A stretch of 50,223 nucleotides of DNA from Candidatus Parcubacteria bacterium (GCA_002869265.1 PKTH01000036.1:1-50223); one strand, 5' to 3'. Counted from the first letter of the stretch, positions 1 through 8,562 are shown. Made by a program: numbers and translations. The notes: generated by a model from the sequence alone, not told the origin.

Positions 1-78
1 CCCGTGCAAAATAAAAAGTACCTATCTTTAGGTATTTTTTTGTATCAAAATTGGGGTAGGGCTCGTGGAAATCGAACT
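1..78. repeat. Structured intergenic repeat, copy A (cut by window edge)
   Basis: Bases 1-44 are identical to 6091-6134, and 72 of the first 78 positions match. It holds an inner hairpin at 13-41 (arms TACCTA/TAGGTA extended by A/T runs, loop TCTT, U-tract) that would act as a terminator. An outer right arm GGGCTCGTGGAA at 59-70 would pair with a left arm of which only CCC lies inside the window. GAACT at 74-78 matches an AGTTC seen left of copy B. It sits just before the promoter of the first operon, in the same orientation as copy B. Confidence 0.85.
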
Positions 79-114
79 ATTTAAAATTAATCATATATTA
101 ACATTTTTTTAATA

Positions 115-123
115 TGATATAAT
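115..123 (+). promoter_or_regulatory. Extended -10 promoter of the lipid/TspO operon
   Basis: TG-A-TATAAT ends seven bases before the ATG at 131, so the predicted transcript starts at or next to the start codon (leaderless). No convincing -35 is seen. Confidence 0.6.
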
Positions 124-130
124 TGACTAT

Positions 131-1051
131 ATGAAACATGTTTTAAAAGACAAAATTAGAATTGGTGTATCTGCTTGTAACTTCGGTGCCAAAGTTAGGT
201 ACAACAGAAAAGGCTGGGACAGGATTGCAGATCTTGACCGAGAAAAGAGCGCATTTGTTTGGACTCCTGTTTGTCCTGAGGTTATGAGTGGTTTGGGGGT
301 TCCTAGGGAAGCTATGAAATTAGTTGATGGGAATGGTGATGACTTTTGGGAAGGGAGAGCTCGTATGAAAAACAAGAAAGGAGAAAATGTTACAAAGCAA
401 TTAAAAGAAGGCTTATTGTCTGCACTCGATAATATAAAAAGAGCTGGAGTGGAGGCTTTTGTATTTATGGAAGGTTCTCCCAGCTGCGGGGTTTACAGAA
501 CGACTCTAAAAAATCAAAGACTAGGTAAACCGCCAGGGGTTTTTGGTTCACTTCTTCTACGTGAGCAGTTATTTCTGATACCAGCAGATGATCTTGAAAG
601 TCCTGTAAAGTGGTGGGATTGGCGCAGAAGGTTACATGCTTTTGTTTGGATAAAAAGAAAAGAATTCAAAACTAAAAAAGATATAATTGAGATCTGGCAT
701 GATTTTAAGTTCTTGTCTCAGGAGGTGTCTAGAGTAAGGTCTGATGAGCTAGGCAGAAAGATAGCCTCAATGCCCAAAAAAATTACAGCTAAGTATGTTA
801 GCGAAGTAAAAAACGAAATACTTAGTATTTTGAGGCTTCCTTCAAATATTAATCGAATCAAGTCAAGTGCGGAAAAGCAGATGTCTCATTTTTGTAAACA
901 CTACAATTTATGCGAAACAGAAAAACTGCCCTCAACTGAAACAGCCAAAAGAAAGTTCTTTGATAGATTAATTGAGTTAGAAAAAAAATCAATTAGCGAT
1001 AATATTAATTACGGATTTGTCCCTGTTGTTTATAGGAATAACTCTAGATAA
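131..1051 (+). CDS. DUF523 (TudS-like) protein with DUF1722-like C-terminus
   Basis: 306 aa. The N-terminal half is DUF523: the SAC motif (Cys16), CPE (Cys48) and GSPSCG (Cys119) supply the three cysteines that bind a [4Fe-4S] cluster in the family member TudS, a thiouracil desulfidase. The basic helical region around residues 190-280 resembles a diverged DUF1722, the domain that follows DUF523 in YbgA-type proteins. YbgA genes often neighbour photolyase or the lipid genes found downstream here. First gene of a tight run (4-nt gap to the next). The ATG at 131 is directly behind an extended -10, with no Shine-Dalgarno. The domain call is firm; desulfidase activity is inferred from the cysteines. 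Confidence 0.82.
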   Translation: MKHVLKDKIRIGVSACNFGAKVRYNRKGWDRIADLDREKSAFVWTPVCPEVMSGLGVPREAMKLVDGNGDDFWEGRARMKNKKGENVTKQLKEGLLSALDNIKRAGVEAFVFMEGSPSCGVYRTTLKNQRLGKPPGVFGSLLLREQLFLIPADDLESPVKWWDWRRRLHAFVWIKRKEFKTKKDIIEIWHDFKFLSQEVSRVRSDELGRKIASMPKKITAKYVSEVKNEILSILRLPSNINRIKSSAEKQMSHFCKHYNLCETEKLPSTETAKRKFFDRLIELEKKSISDNINYGFVPVVYRNNSR

Positions 1052-1055
1052 ACAT

Positions 1056-1466
1056 ATGACATTTATAAGTTTTTTAAAAATGTATTTAATCACAGTCCCG
1101 ATATTCTTTGCGATTGATCTTCTTTGGTTGGGGGTGATAGCAAAAGGGGTGTATCAGAAGTATATTGGGCATCTTATGAGGGAGACACCAAATTGGCCAG
1201 TTGCAATTGTTTTCTACCTTTTGTTTATAGTTGGTATGATTATTTTTGTTATTAATCCTGCTATCCAGAAAGATTCCTGGACTTATGCCCTAGCTTACGG
1301 AGCAATGTTTGGATTTTTCACCTATATGACTTTTGATCTAACTAATTGGGCTGTGTTAAAAGACTGGCCATGGGAGATTGTGATTATAGATATCATTTGG
1401 GGGACTAGTCTTTCTGCAATTGTTTCTCTCGTTAGCTTTTTCGCAATTCGCAATTTTATAAATTAA
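1056..1466 (+). CDS. DUF2177 family membrane protein
   Basis: 136 aa from the ATG at 1056; a longer frame exists only with a TTG inside the preceding gene. Four predicted membrane helices. The family signatures DLLWLG near the first helix, YGAMFGFFTYMTFDLTN in the middle and DIIWG near the end are all present. The function of DUF2177 is unknown. It recurs beside TspO, DUF1295, DUF1365 and CFA-synthase genes, as here. Starts 4 nt after the DUF523 stop and runs 10 nt before tspO, so it is very probably co-transcribed. Confidence 0.85.
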   Translation: MTFISFLKMYLITVPIFFAIDLLWLGVIAKGVYQKYIGHLMRETPNWPVAIVFYLLFIVGMIIFVINPAIQKDSWTYALAYGAMFGFFTYMTFDLTNWAVLKDWPWEIVIIDIIWGTSLSAIVSLVSFFAIRNFIN

Positions 1467-1476
1467 AAATAGTTAA

Positions 1477-1947
1477 ATGAAATTTTTTATACCAGTTCTG
1501 TTTGTGTTGGCTAGTCAGCTAGCGGGAGCAGTTGGATCTTTTTTTACTGTCACAAATGTTGATAGTTGGTATTCAACAGTCAATAAACCATTTTTTAATC
1601 CACCCAATTGGATTTTTGGTCCAGTTTGGATTACTCTCTATACCTTAATGGGGATAGCTGCTTATCTTGTTTGGAAACACTGGGGGACCAACCCCATCGC
1701 TAAATATGCGACTATATTGTTTTTTATCCATCTGGCATTTAACTCTCTTTGGTCTATATTGTTTTTTGGCATGCAAAACCCCATGGCTGCCTTCTTTGAG
1801 ATAATTGTTCTATGGATTATGATTGCGGTTTTGATTTATATGTTTTTCCAAGTAAATAAGACAGCGGCTTATCTCCTTGTCCCATATATTCTTTGGGTAA
1901 GTTTTGCCTCGATTCTTAACTTCTATATTTGGAGACTAAATTTATGA
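1477..1947 (+). CDS. tspO: TspO/MBR family tryptophan-rich sensory protein (copy 1)
   Basis: 156 aa with five hydrophobic helices. Diagnostic motifs: WYSTVNKPFFNPPNWIFGPVW after helix 1, MG at the helix 2 turn, and the tryptophan-rich ALNSLW-type stretch (here FNSLWSILFFG). TspO binds porphyrins and other tetrapyrroles in the membrane and takes part in light and oxidative-stress responses. The stop overlaps the next ATG as ATGA (1944-1947), indicating translational coupling to the DUF1295 gene. A second TspO of equal length lies at 18743-19213; the two share most motif residues and end almost identically. Confidence 0.95.
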   Translation: MKFFIPVLFVLASQLAGAVGSFFTVTNVDSWYSTVNKPFFNPPNWIFGPVWITLYTLMGIAAYLVWKHWGTNPIAKYATILFFIHLAFNSLWSILFFGMQNPMAAFFEIIVLWIMIAVLIYMFFQVNKTAAYLLVPYILWVSFASILNFYIWRLNL

Positions 1948-2723
1948 AATTTCTAGACGTCACAAGTTGCCAGATCATTGCTTACGCGCTTTTTGTGCAT
2001 TTATTTTTCCTTTTTGCTGTTTGTAAGAAAAGAAACGATATAGCAGATGTTGCATGGGGGCTTGGCTTTGTTTTAGTTTCTTTCGTTGGTGTAATTCATA
2101 ACTTTAATATAAAAACAATTATAGTTTTTGTTTTAGTTGCAATTTGGTGACTGAGACTCGGAAGTCATATATATAAAAAATTCTCAAGTCACGATGAGGA
2201 AGATGCTAGGTATAGTAAATGGAGAGCGGGATGGGGCAAGCATTGGAAAATATACTCTTACGGAAAAGTATTTCTACTTCAAGGATTTTTACTGCTTTTA
2301 GTTGCAATGCCTATTTTACTTATTTCAAGATATTCAAGTGGAGAGTGGAGTATTATAAACACTATTGGAATTTTAGTATGGATTTTTGGTTTTACATTTG
2401 AAGTAGTTGGGGATAGACAATTAAAATCATTTATCAAATCTAGAGATAGAAATACCGGTAACCAAATAATGAAAAAGGGTCTTTGGAAATATTCCCGACA
2501 TCCTAATTATTTTGGAGAAGCTGTTTTGTGGTGGGGGATATTTTTAATAGCTTTCGGTGTAGATTATTTTTATCTGGCCATAATAGGGCCTATTACCATT
2601 TTTCTTCTTCTGCGTTTTGTATCTGGTGTTCCGATGGCAGAAGAGAGGTATGGTGAAAATATTGAATTTCAGGAGTATAAAAGAAAAACACCAGCCATGT
2701 TTCCTAATTTTTTTATTAAATAG
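1944..2723 (+). pseudogene. DUF1295 membrane protein interrupted by an in-frame TGA
   Basis: A single frame of 259 sense codons plus one internal TGA at 2148-2150. The start ATG overlaps the tspO stop. Translation before the TGA (three hydrophobic helices) and after it (RLGSHIYKKF, EDARYSKWRAGWG, then SRHPNYFGE and EEYKRKTPAMFP-like motifs) gives one continuous DUF1295 (steroid-5-alpha-reductase-like, COG3752) protein. The TGA stands where the family usually has glycine in a WGLRL-type motif, so GGA to TGA by one substitution would explain it. Either a nonsense mutation, a sequencing error or readthrough. Both halves are otherwise intact, which suggests a recent event. Confidence 0.8.
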
Positions 2724-2726
2724 TCT

Positions 2727-3983
2727 ATGAAGAAAAAACTAGCTATCGTTGGATCAGGAATATCCGCAATGACTTGTGCCTTTTATTTAAAAGATGATTT
2801 TGATGTTTATATTTTTGATAAAAATGATTATTTAGGGGGACATACACATACGCACAGTATCCATGAAAATGGAAAAAAGATTAAGGTAGATACAGGCTTT
2901 ATTGTTTTTAATGAAGAGACTTATCCAAACATGCTAAAAATGTTTGCTGAGCTGGGTGTAGAGAAGCAAAAGAGTGAAATGTCTTTTTCTGTTTACAATC
3001 AAGAGACTGGACTACAGTTCTCTGGAACGAGTTATTCTCATTTGTTTGCACAAAAGAGAAATTTTTTATCTATAAGGTATATTAAATTCCTTCTCGAGAT
3101 AAATAAGTTTTTTAAAATTGCTAAAAATGACCACAAGAAAGTTTCAGGAAGCAAGGAGACAATTGCCGACTATTGTAAAAGAAATGGCCTGTCTGAGTAT
3201 TTCATTGAAAATTACCTTGCCCCAATGTCTGCGGCTGTTTGGTCTACTCCCCAGGAAGAGGTGTATAATTTTCCGATATCTCTATTACTGCCATTTTTTT
3301 ACAATCATGGCTTACTTGGCATGGAAGGGCAGCATCAATGGTACACAGTTAAGGGCGGTTCGAACACTTATACCAAGAAAATTGTTGAAAGCGGAAAATT
3401 TAATATTCATCTAAACGAGGAGGTTCTTTCTGCTATCGAGGGGGAAGATAAGGCAATCCTTAATACAATAAAAGGTGAATATGAATTTGACTATGTTGTA
3501 CTCGCCAGTCATGCTAATGAAAGTTTAAAAATTGCAAAAGGTATGAGGCCAGAGGACAAAGAGTTGCTTAGCTCCTTCGATTATAATAAGAATATTGCTA
3601 TTCTACATACTGACGAAAAAGTGATGCCTCCAGTTCGGAAAGTTTGGTCATCATGGAATAATGTTATTAAAAAAGATGAAAGCGGAAAAATACATTCCAG
3701 TACTATATATTGGATGAACAGATTAGAAAAACTTGATACAAAAACAAATTACTTTGTTTCTCTAAACCCAATTGAGGAAATTGATGCCAAAAAAACTATC
3801 AAAAAAATTGAATACTATCACCCAAATTTTACTGTAGAAAATTTTTCTATTCAAAATAGCCTAAAAGATCTGAACAATGACACAAGAATCTTTTTTGCTG
3901 GAGCATATTTTAAGTATGGTTTTCACGAGGATGGAATGACCTCAGGGCTAAATGTTGCAGAAAAAATATTAAATAATAAGTAA
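2727..3983 (+). CDS. FAD-dependent amine-oxidase-like oxidoreductase (COG2907)
   Basis: 418 aa. The N-terminal dinucleotide-binding motif GSGISA (residues 9-14) is followed by an acidic end of beta-2 (IFDKND) and GGHTHTH, typical of COG2907 flavoproteins. VDTGFIVFNEETYPN (about residues 52-66) is a family hallmark. The C-terminal FAGAYFKYGFHEDGMTSGLNVAE is the second FAD-contact segment. Starts 3 nt after the DUF1295 stop and ends 1 nt before the next ATG. In proteobacterial singlet-oxygen regulons this protein is encoded with DUF1365 and CFA-synthase-like genes, and related clusters make methyl-branched or furan fatty acids. The substrate here is unknown but is probably a membrane acyl chain. 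Confidence 0.88.
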   Translation: MKKKLAIVGSGISAMTCAFYLKDDFDVYIFDKNDYLGGHTHTHSIHENGKKIKVDTGFIVFNEETYPNMLKMFAELGVEKQKSEMSFSVYNQETGLQFSGTSYSHLFAQKRNFLSIRYIKFLLEINKFFKIAKNDHKKVSGSKETIADYCKRNGLSEYFIENYLAPMSAAVWSTPQEEVYNFPISLLLPFFYNHGLLGMEGQHQWYTVKGGSNTYTKKIVESGKFNIHLNEEVLSAIEGEDKAILNTIKGEYEFDYVVLASHANESLKIAKGMRPEDKELLSSFDYNKNIAILHTDEKVMPPVRKVWSSWNNVIKKDESGKIHSSTIYWMNRLEKLDTKTNYFVSLNPIEEIDAKKTIKKIEYYHPNFTVENFSIQNSLKDLNNDTRIFFAGAYFKYGFHEDGMTSGLNVAEKILNNK

Positions 3984-3984
3984 T

Positions 3985-4821
3985 ATGAATTCTTGCATAT
4001 ATAAAGGTAAAATTACCCACCTAAGGGAGAAGCCAAAAAGAAATTTCTTTAAGTATAATTTCTACATGCTTTTTCTAGATTTGGATGAACTGGATATCTT
4101 AGAAGAAAACCTTTTTTTATTTTCCAAAAATAAAAGAAACGTCTTTTCTTTTTACGACAAGGATCATTTTAAGTTTTTAGAGGCTAGCAGTGAAGTTGAG
4201 GATAAAATATCGAGGGAAAAAGTTAATTACTCAAAAGAAAAATACAAAAACAAAAGCACTAAAGAAAGGATTAGTCTGCTAATAAAAGAGCAGGGGCTTG
4301 ATTTTGATCTAGGAAAGATTTTTATACTAACAAATTTAAGAAATTTTGGATATCTATTTAATCCCGTCAGTTTCTACTATTGCTATGACAAGGATGGCAA
4401 ATTAAGAGCTCTTTTTTCAGAAGTAAATAATACTTTTCATGACCAAAAAATGTATTATATAGACTTAGAAAATCAGTCTGGTGAAATATACAAAACAAGC
4501 ACAAAGAAAAACTATTATATTTCTCCTTTTACCGACCTTGGCAATACATTAGCATGGGAATTTAACAAGCCAGCCGATACTTTGCTTATGAAAATTGATT
4601 CTATTAAAGATGGGGAAGCTGAGTTGAAGACTGTTTTTACTACAAGCAAGAGTCCTCTTAGCAATTACTCATTATTGTATCTTCAGCTACGATATCCCTT
4701 GGTTACCTTGGTTGCTATGTTTAGGATCCACTATCAGGCTATGAAACTTTGGTATAAAAAAGTTTCTTTCAACAGGAAAAAAGAAGCTGATGAGAAGATT
4801 ATTAAAAACATGGATTTATGA
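3985..4821 (+). CDS. DUF1365 family protein
   Basis: 278 aa. Family marks: the N-terminal YKGKITHLREKPKRNFFKYN, then LTNLRNFGYLFNPVSFYYCYD and EVNNTFHDQ in the middle. DUF1365 has no settled biochemical role; it travels with COG2907 and CFA-synthase-like genes. Its stop TGA overlaps the ATG of the methyltransferase (4818-4821), so the two are translationally coupled. No signal peptide or membrane helix is evident. Confidence 0.88.
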   Translation: MNSCIYKGKITHLREKPKRNFFKYNFYMLFLDLDELDILEENLFLFSKNKRNVFSFYDKDHFKFLEASSEVEDKISREKVNYSKEKYKNKSTKERISLLIKEQGLDFDLGKIFILTNLRNFGYLFNPVSFYYCYDKDGKLRALFSEVNNTFHDQKMYYIDLENQSGEIYKTSTKKNYYISPFTDLGNTLAWEFNKPADTLLMKIDSIKDGEAELKTVFTTSKSPLSNYSLLYLQLRYPLVTLVAMFRIHYQAMKLWYKKVSFNRKKEADEKIIKNMDL

Positions 4822-6044
4822 ATATAATTTTTAAAAAGATATTTTTATCTTTTTTTGCTAACAAGAGTTTTGTCGGCAGATTAGAGATTGCAGATATTGA
4901 TAATAAAAAATATGTTTTTGGAGAAGCATTAGGGGCGAGCAATATGCCCAGAGCAGACATAAAAATTATTGATAGCAGTTTTTATAAAAAGGTAGTTTTG
5001 TATGGAGATATTGGTCTGGGAGAAGCATATTTTTTGGGATACTTTGAAACCGCTGATTTAAAAATTCTTTTAAAGTGGTTTATTGATAACCAGGAAAATA
5101 TGCCAAGCTTCCAAGAAACAAAGAATAGTAGTTCATTATTTGAGTGGGCAAAAATTCCATCTAGATTTTTTCATTATCTAAATAAGAATACTAAAAAGGG
5201 AAGCAAGAGGAACATCAAAAAGCACTATGATGTCTCAAATGATTTCTACAAGCTATGGCTTGATGAAACCATGACATATTCTTCGGCTATTTTTTTGGGA
5301 GACGAAAGTCTTTATGAGGGACAAATAAATAAGTATGAAAGAATTTGTGAGAAGCTAGGCTTGAGAGAGAGCGATACTGTGCTCGAAATAGGAAGTGGCT
5401 GGGGTGGATTTTCTATATATGCCGCAAAAAAATATGGATGCAAAATTAAAACAGTCACAATATCTCAGGAGCAGTATGACTATACTAGGGAGAAGATCAC
5501 AAAAGAAGGGCTAGATTCAAAAATAGAAATTTTGTTGCAAGATTATCGGGATCTTAAAGGAGATTTTGATAAAATTGTTTCTATTGAAATGATGGAAGCC
5601 CTTGGACATGAATTTGTGCCATTGTTTGTAAATAAGTGTAATGAGCTATTGCGCCCAGGAGGCAAAATTTGTTATCAGTGTATTACATTCCCAGATAAAT
5701 TTTTTAAAAAATATCTAAAAGATAACAACTATATTAAAAAACACATTTTCCCCGGAGGAGAGTTAATCTCTTTAGGAAATCTAAAAGATGTTTTAGAAGA
5801 GACGAGGTTGTTAAAAATAATGAGCGTGGAAAGTATAGGAATTGACTATGCAAAAACATTAAGAAAATGGAGGAAAAATCTTTTAGATAAAAAAGATAAA
5901 GTTTTTAGTATAGGATTTGATGAGGAATTTATAAAAAAGTGGTTATATTATTTTTATTATTGTGAAGTAGGCTTTGAGGAGAAGTATTTAGAAGATGTTC
6001 AAATTTTAATAGAGAAAAAAACTAAAGAGGCAAATCAAAAATAG
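4818..6044 (+). CDS. cfa: Cyclopropane-fatty-acid-synthase-like SAM methyltransferase
   Basis: 408 aa, normal length for COG2230. KKHYDVSNDFY (about 134-144) and TMTYSSAIF (151-159) form the lipid-side motifs; VLEIGSGWGG (188-197) is the SAM-binding loop; SIEMMEALGHEF lies in the active-site region. Enzymes of this family add a methylene or methyl group from SAM to the double bond of an acyl chain in membrane phospholipid. The usual YSCAY cysteine is serine here (YSSAI), a variant I associate with cluster-type homologues, so the product may be methylated rather than cyclopropanated. Last gene of the block; repeat copy B follows and supplies a terminator. Confidence 0.9.
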   Translation: MNIIFKKIFLSFFANKSFVGRLEIADIDNKKYVFGEALGASNMPRADIKIIDSSFYKKVVLYGDIGLGEAYFLGYFETADLKILLKWFIDNQENMPSFQETKNSSSLFEWAKIPSRFFHYLNKNTKKGSKRNIKKHYDVSNDFYKLWLDETMTYSSAIFLGDESLYEGQINKYERICEKLGLRESDTVLEIGSGWGGFSIYAAKKYGCKIKTVTISQEQYDYTREKITKEGLDSKIEILLQDYRDLKGDFDKIVSIEMMEALGHEFVPLFVNKCNELLRPGGKICYQCITFPDKFFKKYLKDNNYIKKHIFPGGELISLGNLKDVLEETRLLKIMSVESIGIDYAKTLRKWRKNLLDKKDKVFSIGFDEEFIKKWLYYFYYCEVGFEEKYLEDVQILIEKKTKEANQK

Positions 6045-6067
6045 ATATTTTCATATTACTCATCACT

Positions 6068-6168
6068 TCAGTTCTAATGTCTTCCACGAGCCCGTGCAAA
6101 ATAAAAAGTACCTATCTTTAGGTATTTTTTTGTACTAAAATTGAAGTAGGGTTCGTGGAAATCTAACT
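6068..6168. repeat. Structured intergenic repeat, copy B, with terminator hairpin
   Basis: Outer arms TTCCACGAGCCC (6082-6093) and GGGTTCGTGGAA (6149-6160) pair over 12 positions with one G-U. In copy A the same right arm has C in place of the wobble T, giving perfect pairing, which fits selection for structure. The inner hairpin at 6103-6131 has a U-tract and lies 60 nt after the CFA stop. The left flank (6068-6097) matches 23 of 30 bases at 8531-8560. Confidence 0.85.
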
Positions 6169-6181
6169 AATTAGTGAAATT

Positions 6182-6190
6182 TGATATAAT
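6182..6190 (+). promoter_or_regulatory. Extended -10 promoter of the ABC exporter operon
   Basis: TG-A-TATAAT, 27 nt before the ATG at 6218, immediately right of repeat copy B. The same nonamer stands before the first operon. Confidence 0.6.
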
Positions 6191-6217
6191 TATATTAAAA
6201 TATTAACAAATGATTTT

Positions 6218-7069
6218 ATGATAAAAGTTGAAAATTTGCAGTTTAAATATCCGAAATCTAAAACATTTGCTATAAAAAAAATAGACTTCGAAATAAAGAA
6301 AGGAGAGATTTTTGGATTTCTAGGCCCTTCTGGTGCTGGTAAAAGTACCGCTCAGAAAATATTATATAAAAGCTTTGGAGACTACACAGGAAAGGTGGAG
6401 ATAGAAGGTCGTGACTTAAAAGAGTGGGATAAAAGTTTTTTTGAAAAGGTTGGTGTCAGTTTTGAACTGCCTAATCACTACGACAGACTTAGTGGAAGAG
6501 AAAATCTTGATTTGTTTGCGAGCTTTTATAAAGAGAAAGAGAGAAAAGATATAAATAAGTTATTTCAAATAGTTGATTTGGAGGATGCAATTGATAGGCC
6601 AGTGGGGGAATATTCCAAGGGAATGAAAATGCGTCTTAATTTTATCCGAGCTATTCAGCATGACCCTGATATTCTCTTTCTTGATGAGCCGACCACCGGG
6701 CTTGATCCAGTGAATGCTCAAAAAATCAGACAATATATTCTTAATTTAAAAAAACAAGGTAAAACGATTTTTATTACTACTCACGACATGCATACTGTTG
6801 ATCAGATTTGCGATAGAGTGGGGTTTATTGTAGAAGGTGAGTTAAGGATAATCGAGACACCAGAAAATCTAAAAATTCAGCATGGGAAAAAAGCCGTTTC
6901 GGTAACGCTTAAAAATAAAGAAACACGAGAATTCCCACTTAGGTCCATAGGAGATAACCAAGATTTTTTAGAGTTTATTAAGAAGGGGGAGGTTTTGCAT
7001 ATAAACACCCTAGATGCTAGTTTGGATGAGGTTTTTATAAAAGTAACTGGGAAAGCTTTGTCTGTATGA
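6218..7069 (+). CDS. ABC transporter ATP-binding protein
   Basis: 283 aa. Walker A GPSGAGKST (36-44), signature YSKGM (132-136), Walker B ILFLDE (152-157) and H-loop His189 are present, so it should hydrolyse ATP. At the Q-loop position the usual Gln appears as Glu83 (FELP). The C-terminal extension after residue 215 is typical of ABC-2 drug or lipid exporter ATPases. Overlaps the first permease by ATGA. With the two following membrane genes it has the layout of three-component ABC-2 exporters such as the mycobacterial fluoroquinolone exporter (Rv2686c-Rv2688c); the substrate cannot be read from sequence. Confidence 0.93.
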   Translation: MIKVENLQFKYPKSKTFAIKKIDFEIKKGEIFGFLGPSGAGKSTAQKILYKSFGDYTGKVEIEGRDLKEWDKSFFEKVGVSFELPNHYDRLSGRENLDLFASFYKEKERKDINKLFQIVDLEDAIDRPVGEYSKGMKMRLNFIRAIQHDPDILFLDEPTTGLDPVNAQKIRQYILNLKKQGKTIFITTHDMHTVDQICDRVGFIVEGELRIIETPENLKIQHGKKAVSVTLKNKETREFPLRSIGDNQDFLEFIKKGEVLHINTLDASLDEVFIKVTGKALSV

Positions 7070-7770
7070 TGGATTTTTTGAAACAATTAAAATGGCAACT
7101 ACTTCTTTTGCAGAGAAATAATGTTATTGTGATAAGTTTTGCTGTTACTTTAATTTACGGCCTTCTACTATTTTTTTTCAAAGATTTTAAATATATTGAT
7201 AAATTATTAGTGTCCTTAGTATTGAATGACCCCTCAGTGATAGGATATTTTTTTATTGCACTTATTATCTCAACTGAAATTAAACAAGGAATCTTATCCG
7301 CTATTTTTGCAGCCCCAGTAAATTTACACTCATACATTATATCGCGAGTTACTTCTTTGTCGATTGTTGGGGTTGTGTGTTCTCTAGCTTTGGCCTTGTT
7401 TATTAAAGGATTATCATTCAGTATTCTAAACTTTATTCTTGGCAGTTTAGCGGTTTGTATAATTTCAGCCTTGGTAGGACTTATAATGGTTACTTATGCA
7501 ACCGAGTTTTTGCGCTTTGTCCTTCTTTCTGTCCCAATATTTTTGTTTTTAATCAACTTACCACTCTTTAGTTATCTTGGAGTTTTTGATCTAGGCTATT
7601 TTTTATATATATTTCCAACCGGGGGAAGTCTTGATTTACTAGCCGGATCTCTTGAGGGGGGATTAAATATTGTTGACCTATTTTTTGATTATAGTTCTGT
7701 AATTATTTTCTCTGGACTTTTATATATGTTCTCATTAAAAAGATTTAGAGAGAACTTAATTTTTCAATAA
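7066..7770 (+). CDS. ABC-2 type transporter permease, first subunit
   Basis: 234 aa with about six hydrophobic helices, starting at overlapping ATG ATG codons inside the end of the ATPase gene. No domain beyond the ABC-2 membrane fold is recognised; the cytosolic stretch STEIKQGILSAIFAAPV after helix 2 is like the coupling helix of such permeases. The next subunit follows after 2 nt. Confidence 0.82.
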   Translation: MMDFLKQLKWQLLLLQRNNVIVISFAVTLIYGLLLFFFKDFKYIDKLLVSLVLNDPSVIGYFFIALIISTEIKQGILSAIFAAPVNLHSYIISRVTSLSIVGVVCSLALALFIKGLSFSILNFILGSLAVCIISALVGLIMVTYATEFLRFVLLSVPIFLFLINLPLFSYLGVFDLGYFLYIFPTGGSLDLLAGSLEGGLNIVDLFFDYSSVIIFSGLLYMFSLKRFRENLIFQ

Positions 7771-7772
7771 AT

Positions 7773-8483
7773 ATGAGAGAGATATTGAAAATTGCAATTA
7801 TGGATATGAAGCTACTCTTCCGTGACAAATCGTTACGGGCATTTTTGGTGCTTCCTTTGGTTATTTACGCCTTATTTCTTTTCCTTTTACCTTGGCTTGC
7901 AGATAAATATGTCTTTCTTGCACCATATCTTTACTTGTTTGTAATACTAGGGACGATTGAGAATACTCAAACTTTTTGTTTTATTAGTAGTATGGTTTTA
8001 CTTGATGAAAAAGAATCGGGGGTTGCAAAAACTTATGGAGTAATTCCTTTAGCAGGTTACCAATTTGTTTTGTCTCGTATTTTATTTCCTTTTTTGATAA
8101 CTACTTTAATTAATTTTATTTTTTTGCTGGTTCAGCCATTCTTTAGTATCGGGCTAATAAGCAATCTTCTAATATCACTTCTTCTTTCTTTGGTTGTACC
8201 TCTTTATGTCTTAACCCTAAATTTATTTGCAAAGACGAGAGTTGAGGGACTAGTTTTTGTTAAAGCTTTTAATATAGTGGTTCTTATACCAATTGCATCA
8301 TTTTTTATGCCACAATTCTTGGAATATATTTTTAGCTTTATTCCTACTTTCTGGGCTTTTCAAAGTCTTAACTTTATTATTGAAAATAATTCTTTCTGGG
8401 CACCAATGATATTTGGTTTCGGGCTTTATTTTACTTTAATTTTCATTGTTGCAAAGCAATTTCTTAAAAAACATTTTTTATAG
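7773..8483 (+). CDS. ABC-2 type transporter permease, second subunit
   Basis: 236 aa with about six membrane helices. The N-terminal amphipathic segment IAIMDMKLLFRDKSLRAF and the DEKESGVAKTYGVIPLAG segment after helix 2 are ABC-2 features. Probably pairs with the preceding permease as a heterodimer driven by the 6218 ATPase. Last gene of the operon; the terminator at 8563-8598 follows. Confidence 0.82.
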   Translation: MREILKIAIMDMKLLFRDKSLRAFLVLPLVIYALFLFLLPWLADKYVFLAPYLYLFVILGTIENTQTFCFISSMVLLDEKESGVAKTYGVIPLAGYQFVLSRILFPFLITTLINFIFLLVQPFFSIGLISNLLISLLLSLVVPLYVLTLNLFAKTRVEGLVFVKAFNIVVLIPIASFFMPQFLEYIFSFIPTFWAFQSLNFIIENNSFWAPMIFGFGLYFTLIFIVAKQFLKKHFL

Positions 8484-8530
8484 AAACATATATTTAAACA
8501 TCAAGGATAAAGAGTATTTTATCTAAAAAC

Positions 8531-8560
8531 TCAGTTCTAATGTTTTTTGCTAGTCTGTGC
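8531..8560. repeat. Degenerate copy of the intergenic repeat flank
   Basis: 23 of 30 bases match 6068-6097. Like copies A and B it is followed by a terminator hairpin, but with an unrelated stem sequence. No clear matching outer right arm is seen. Confidence 0.5.
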
Positions 8561-8562
8561 TT

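Noticed and set aside
1017-1055. Longer start (TTG 1017) of the DUF2177 gene, and similarly GTG 20712, TTG 47465, TTG 48474 and TTG 28148
   Set aside because: These lie inside the previous gene or over promoters; ATG or well-spaced starts with a ribosome site exist just downstream.
2148-2150. Genome-wide UGA=Gly code (as in Gracilibacteria/SR1)
   Set aside because: TGA is a genuine stop in many genes here, including ATGA overlaps at 1944, 4818, 7066 and 24586, and long genes such as serS and hisS have no internal TGA.
1-6168. The flanking repeats resemble integron attC sites (two-box inverted arms, ATCTAAC-like end)
   Set aside because: The core orientation is reversed (AGTTC at the left and GAACT at the right, whereas attC begins RYYYAAC and ends GTTRRRY), no integron integrase is seen, and the interval holds an operon rather than single-gene cassettes.
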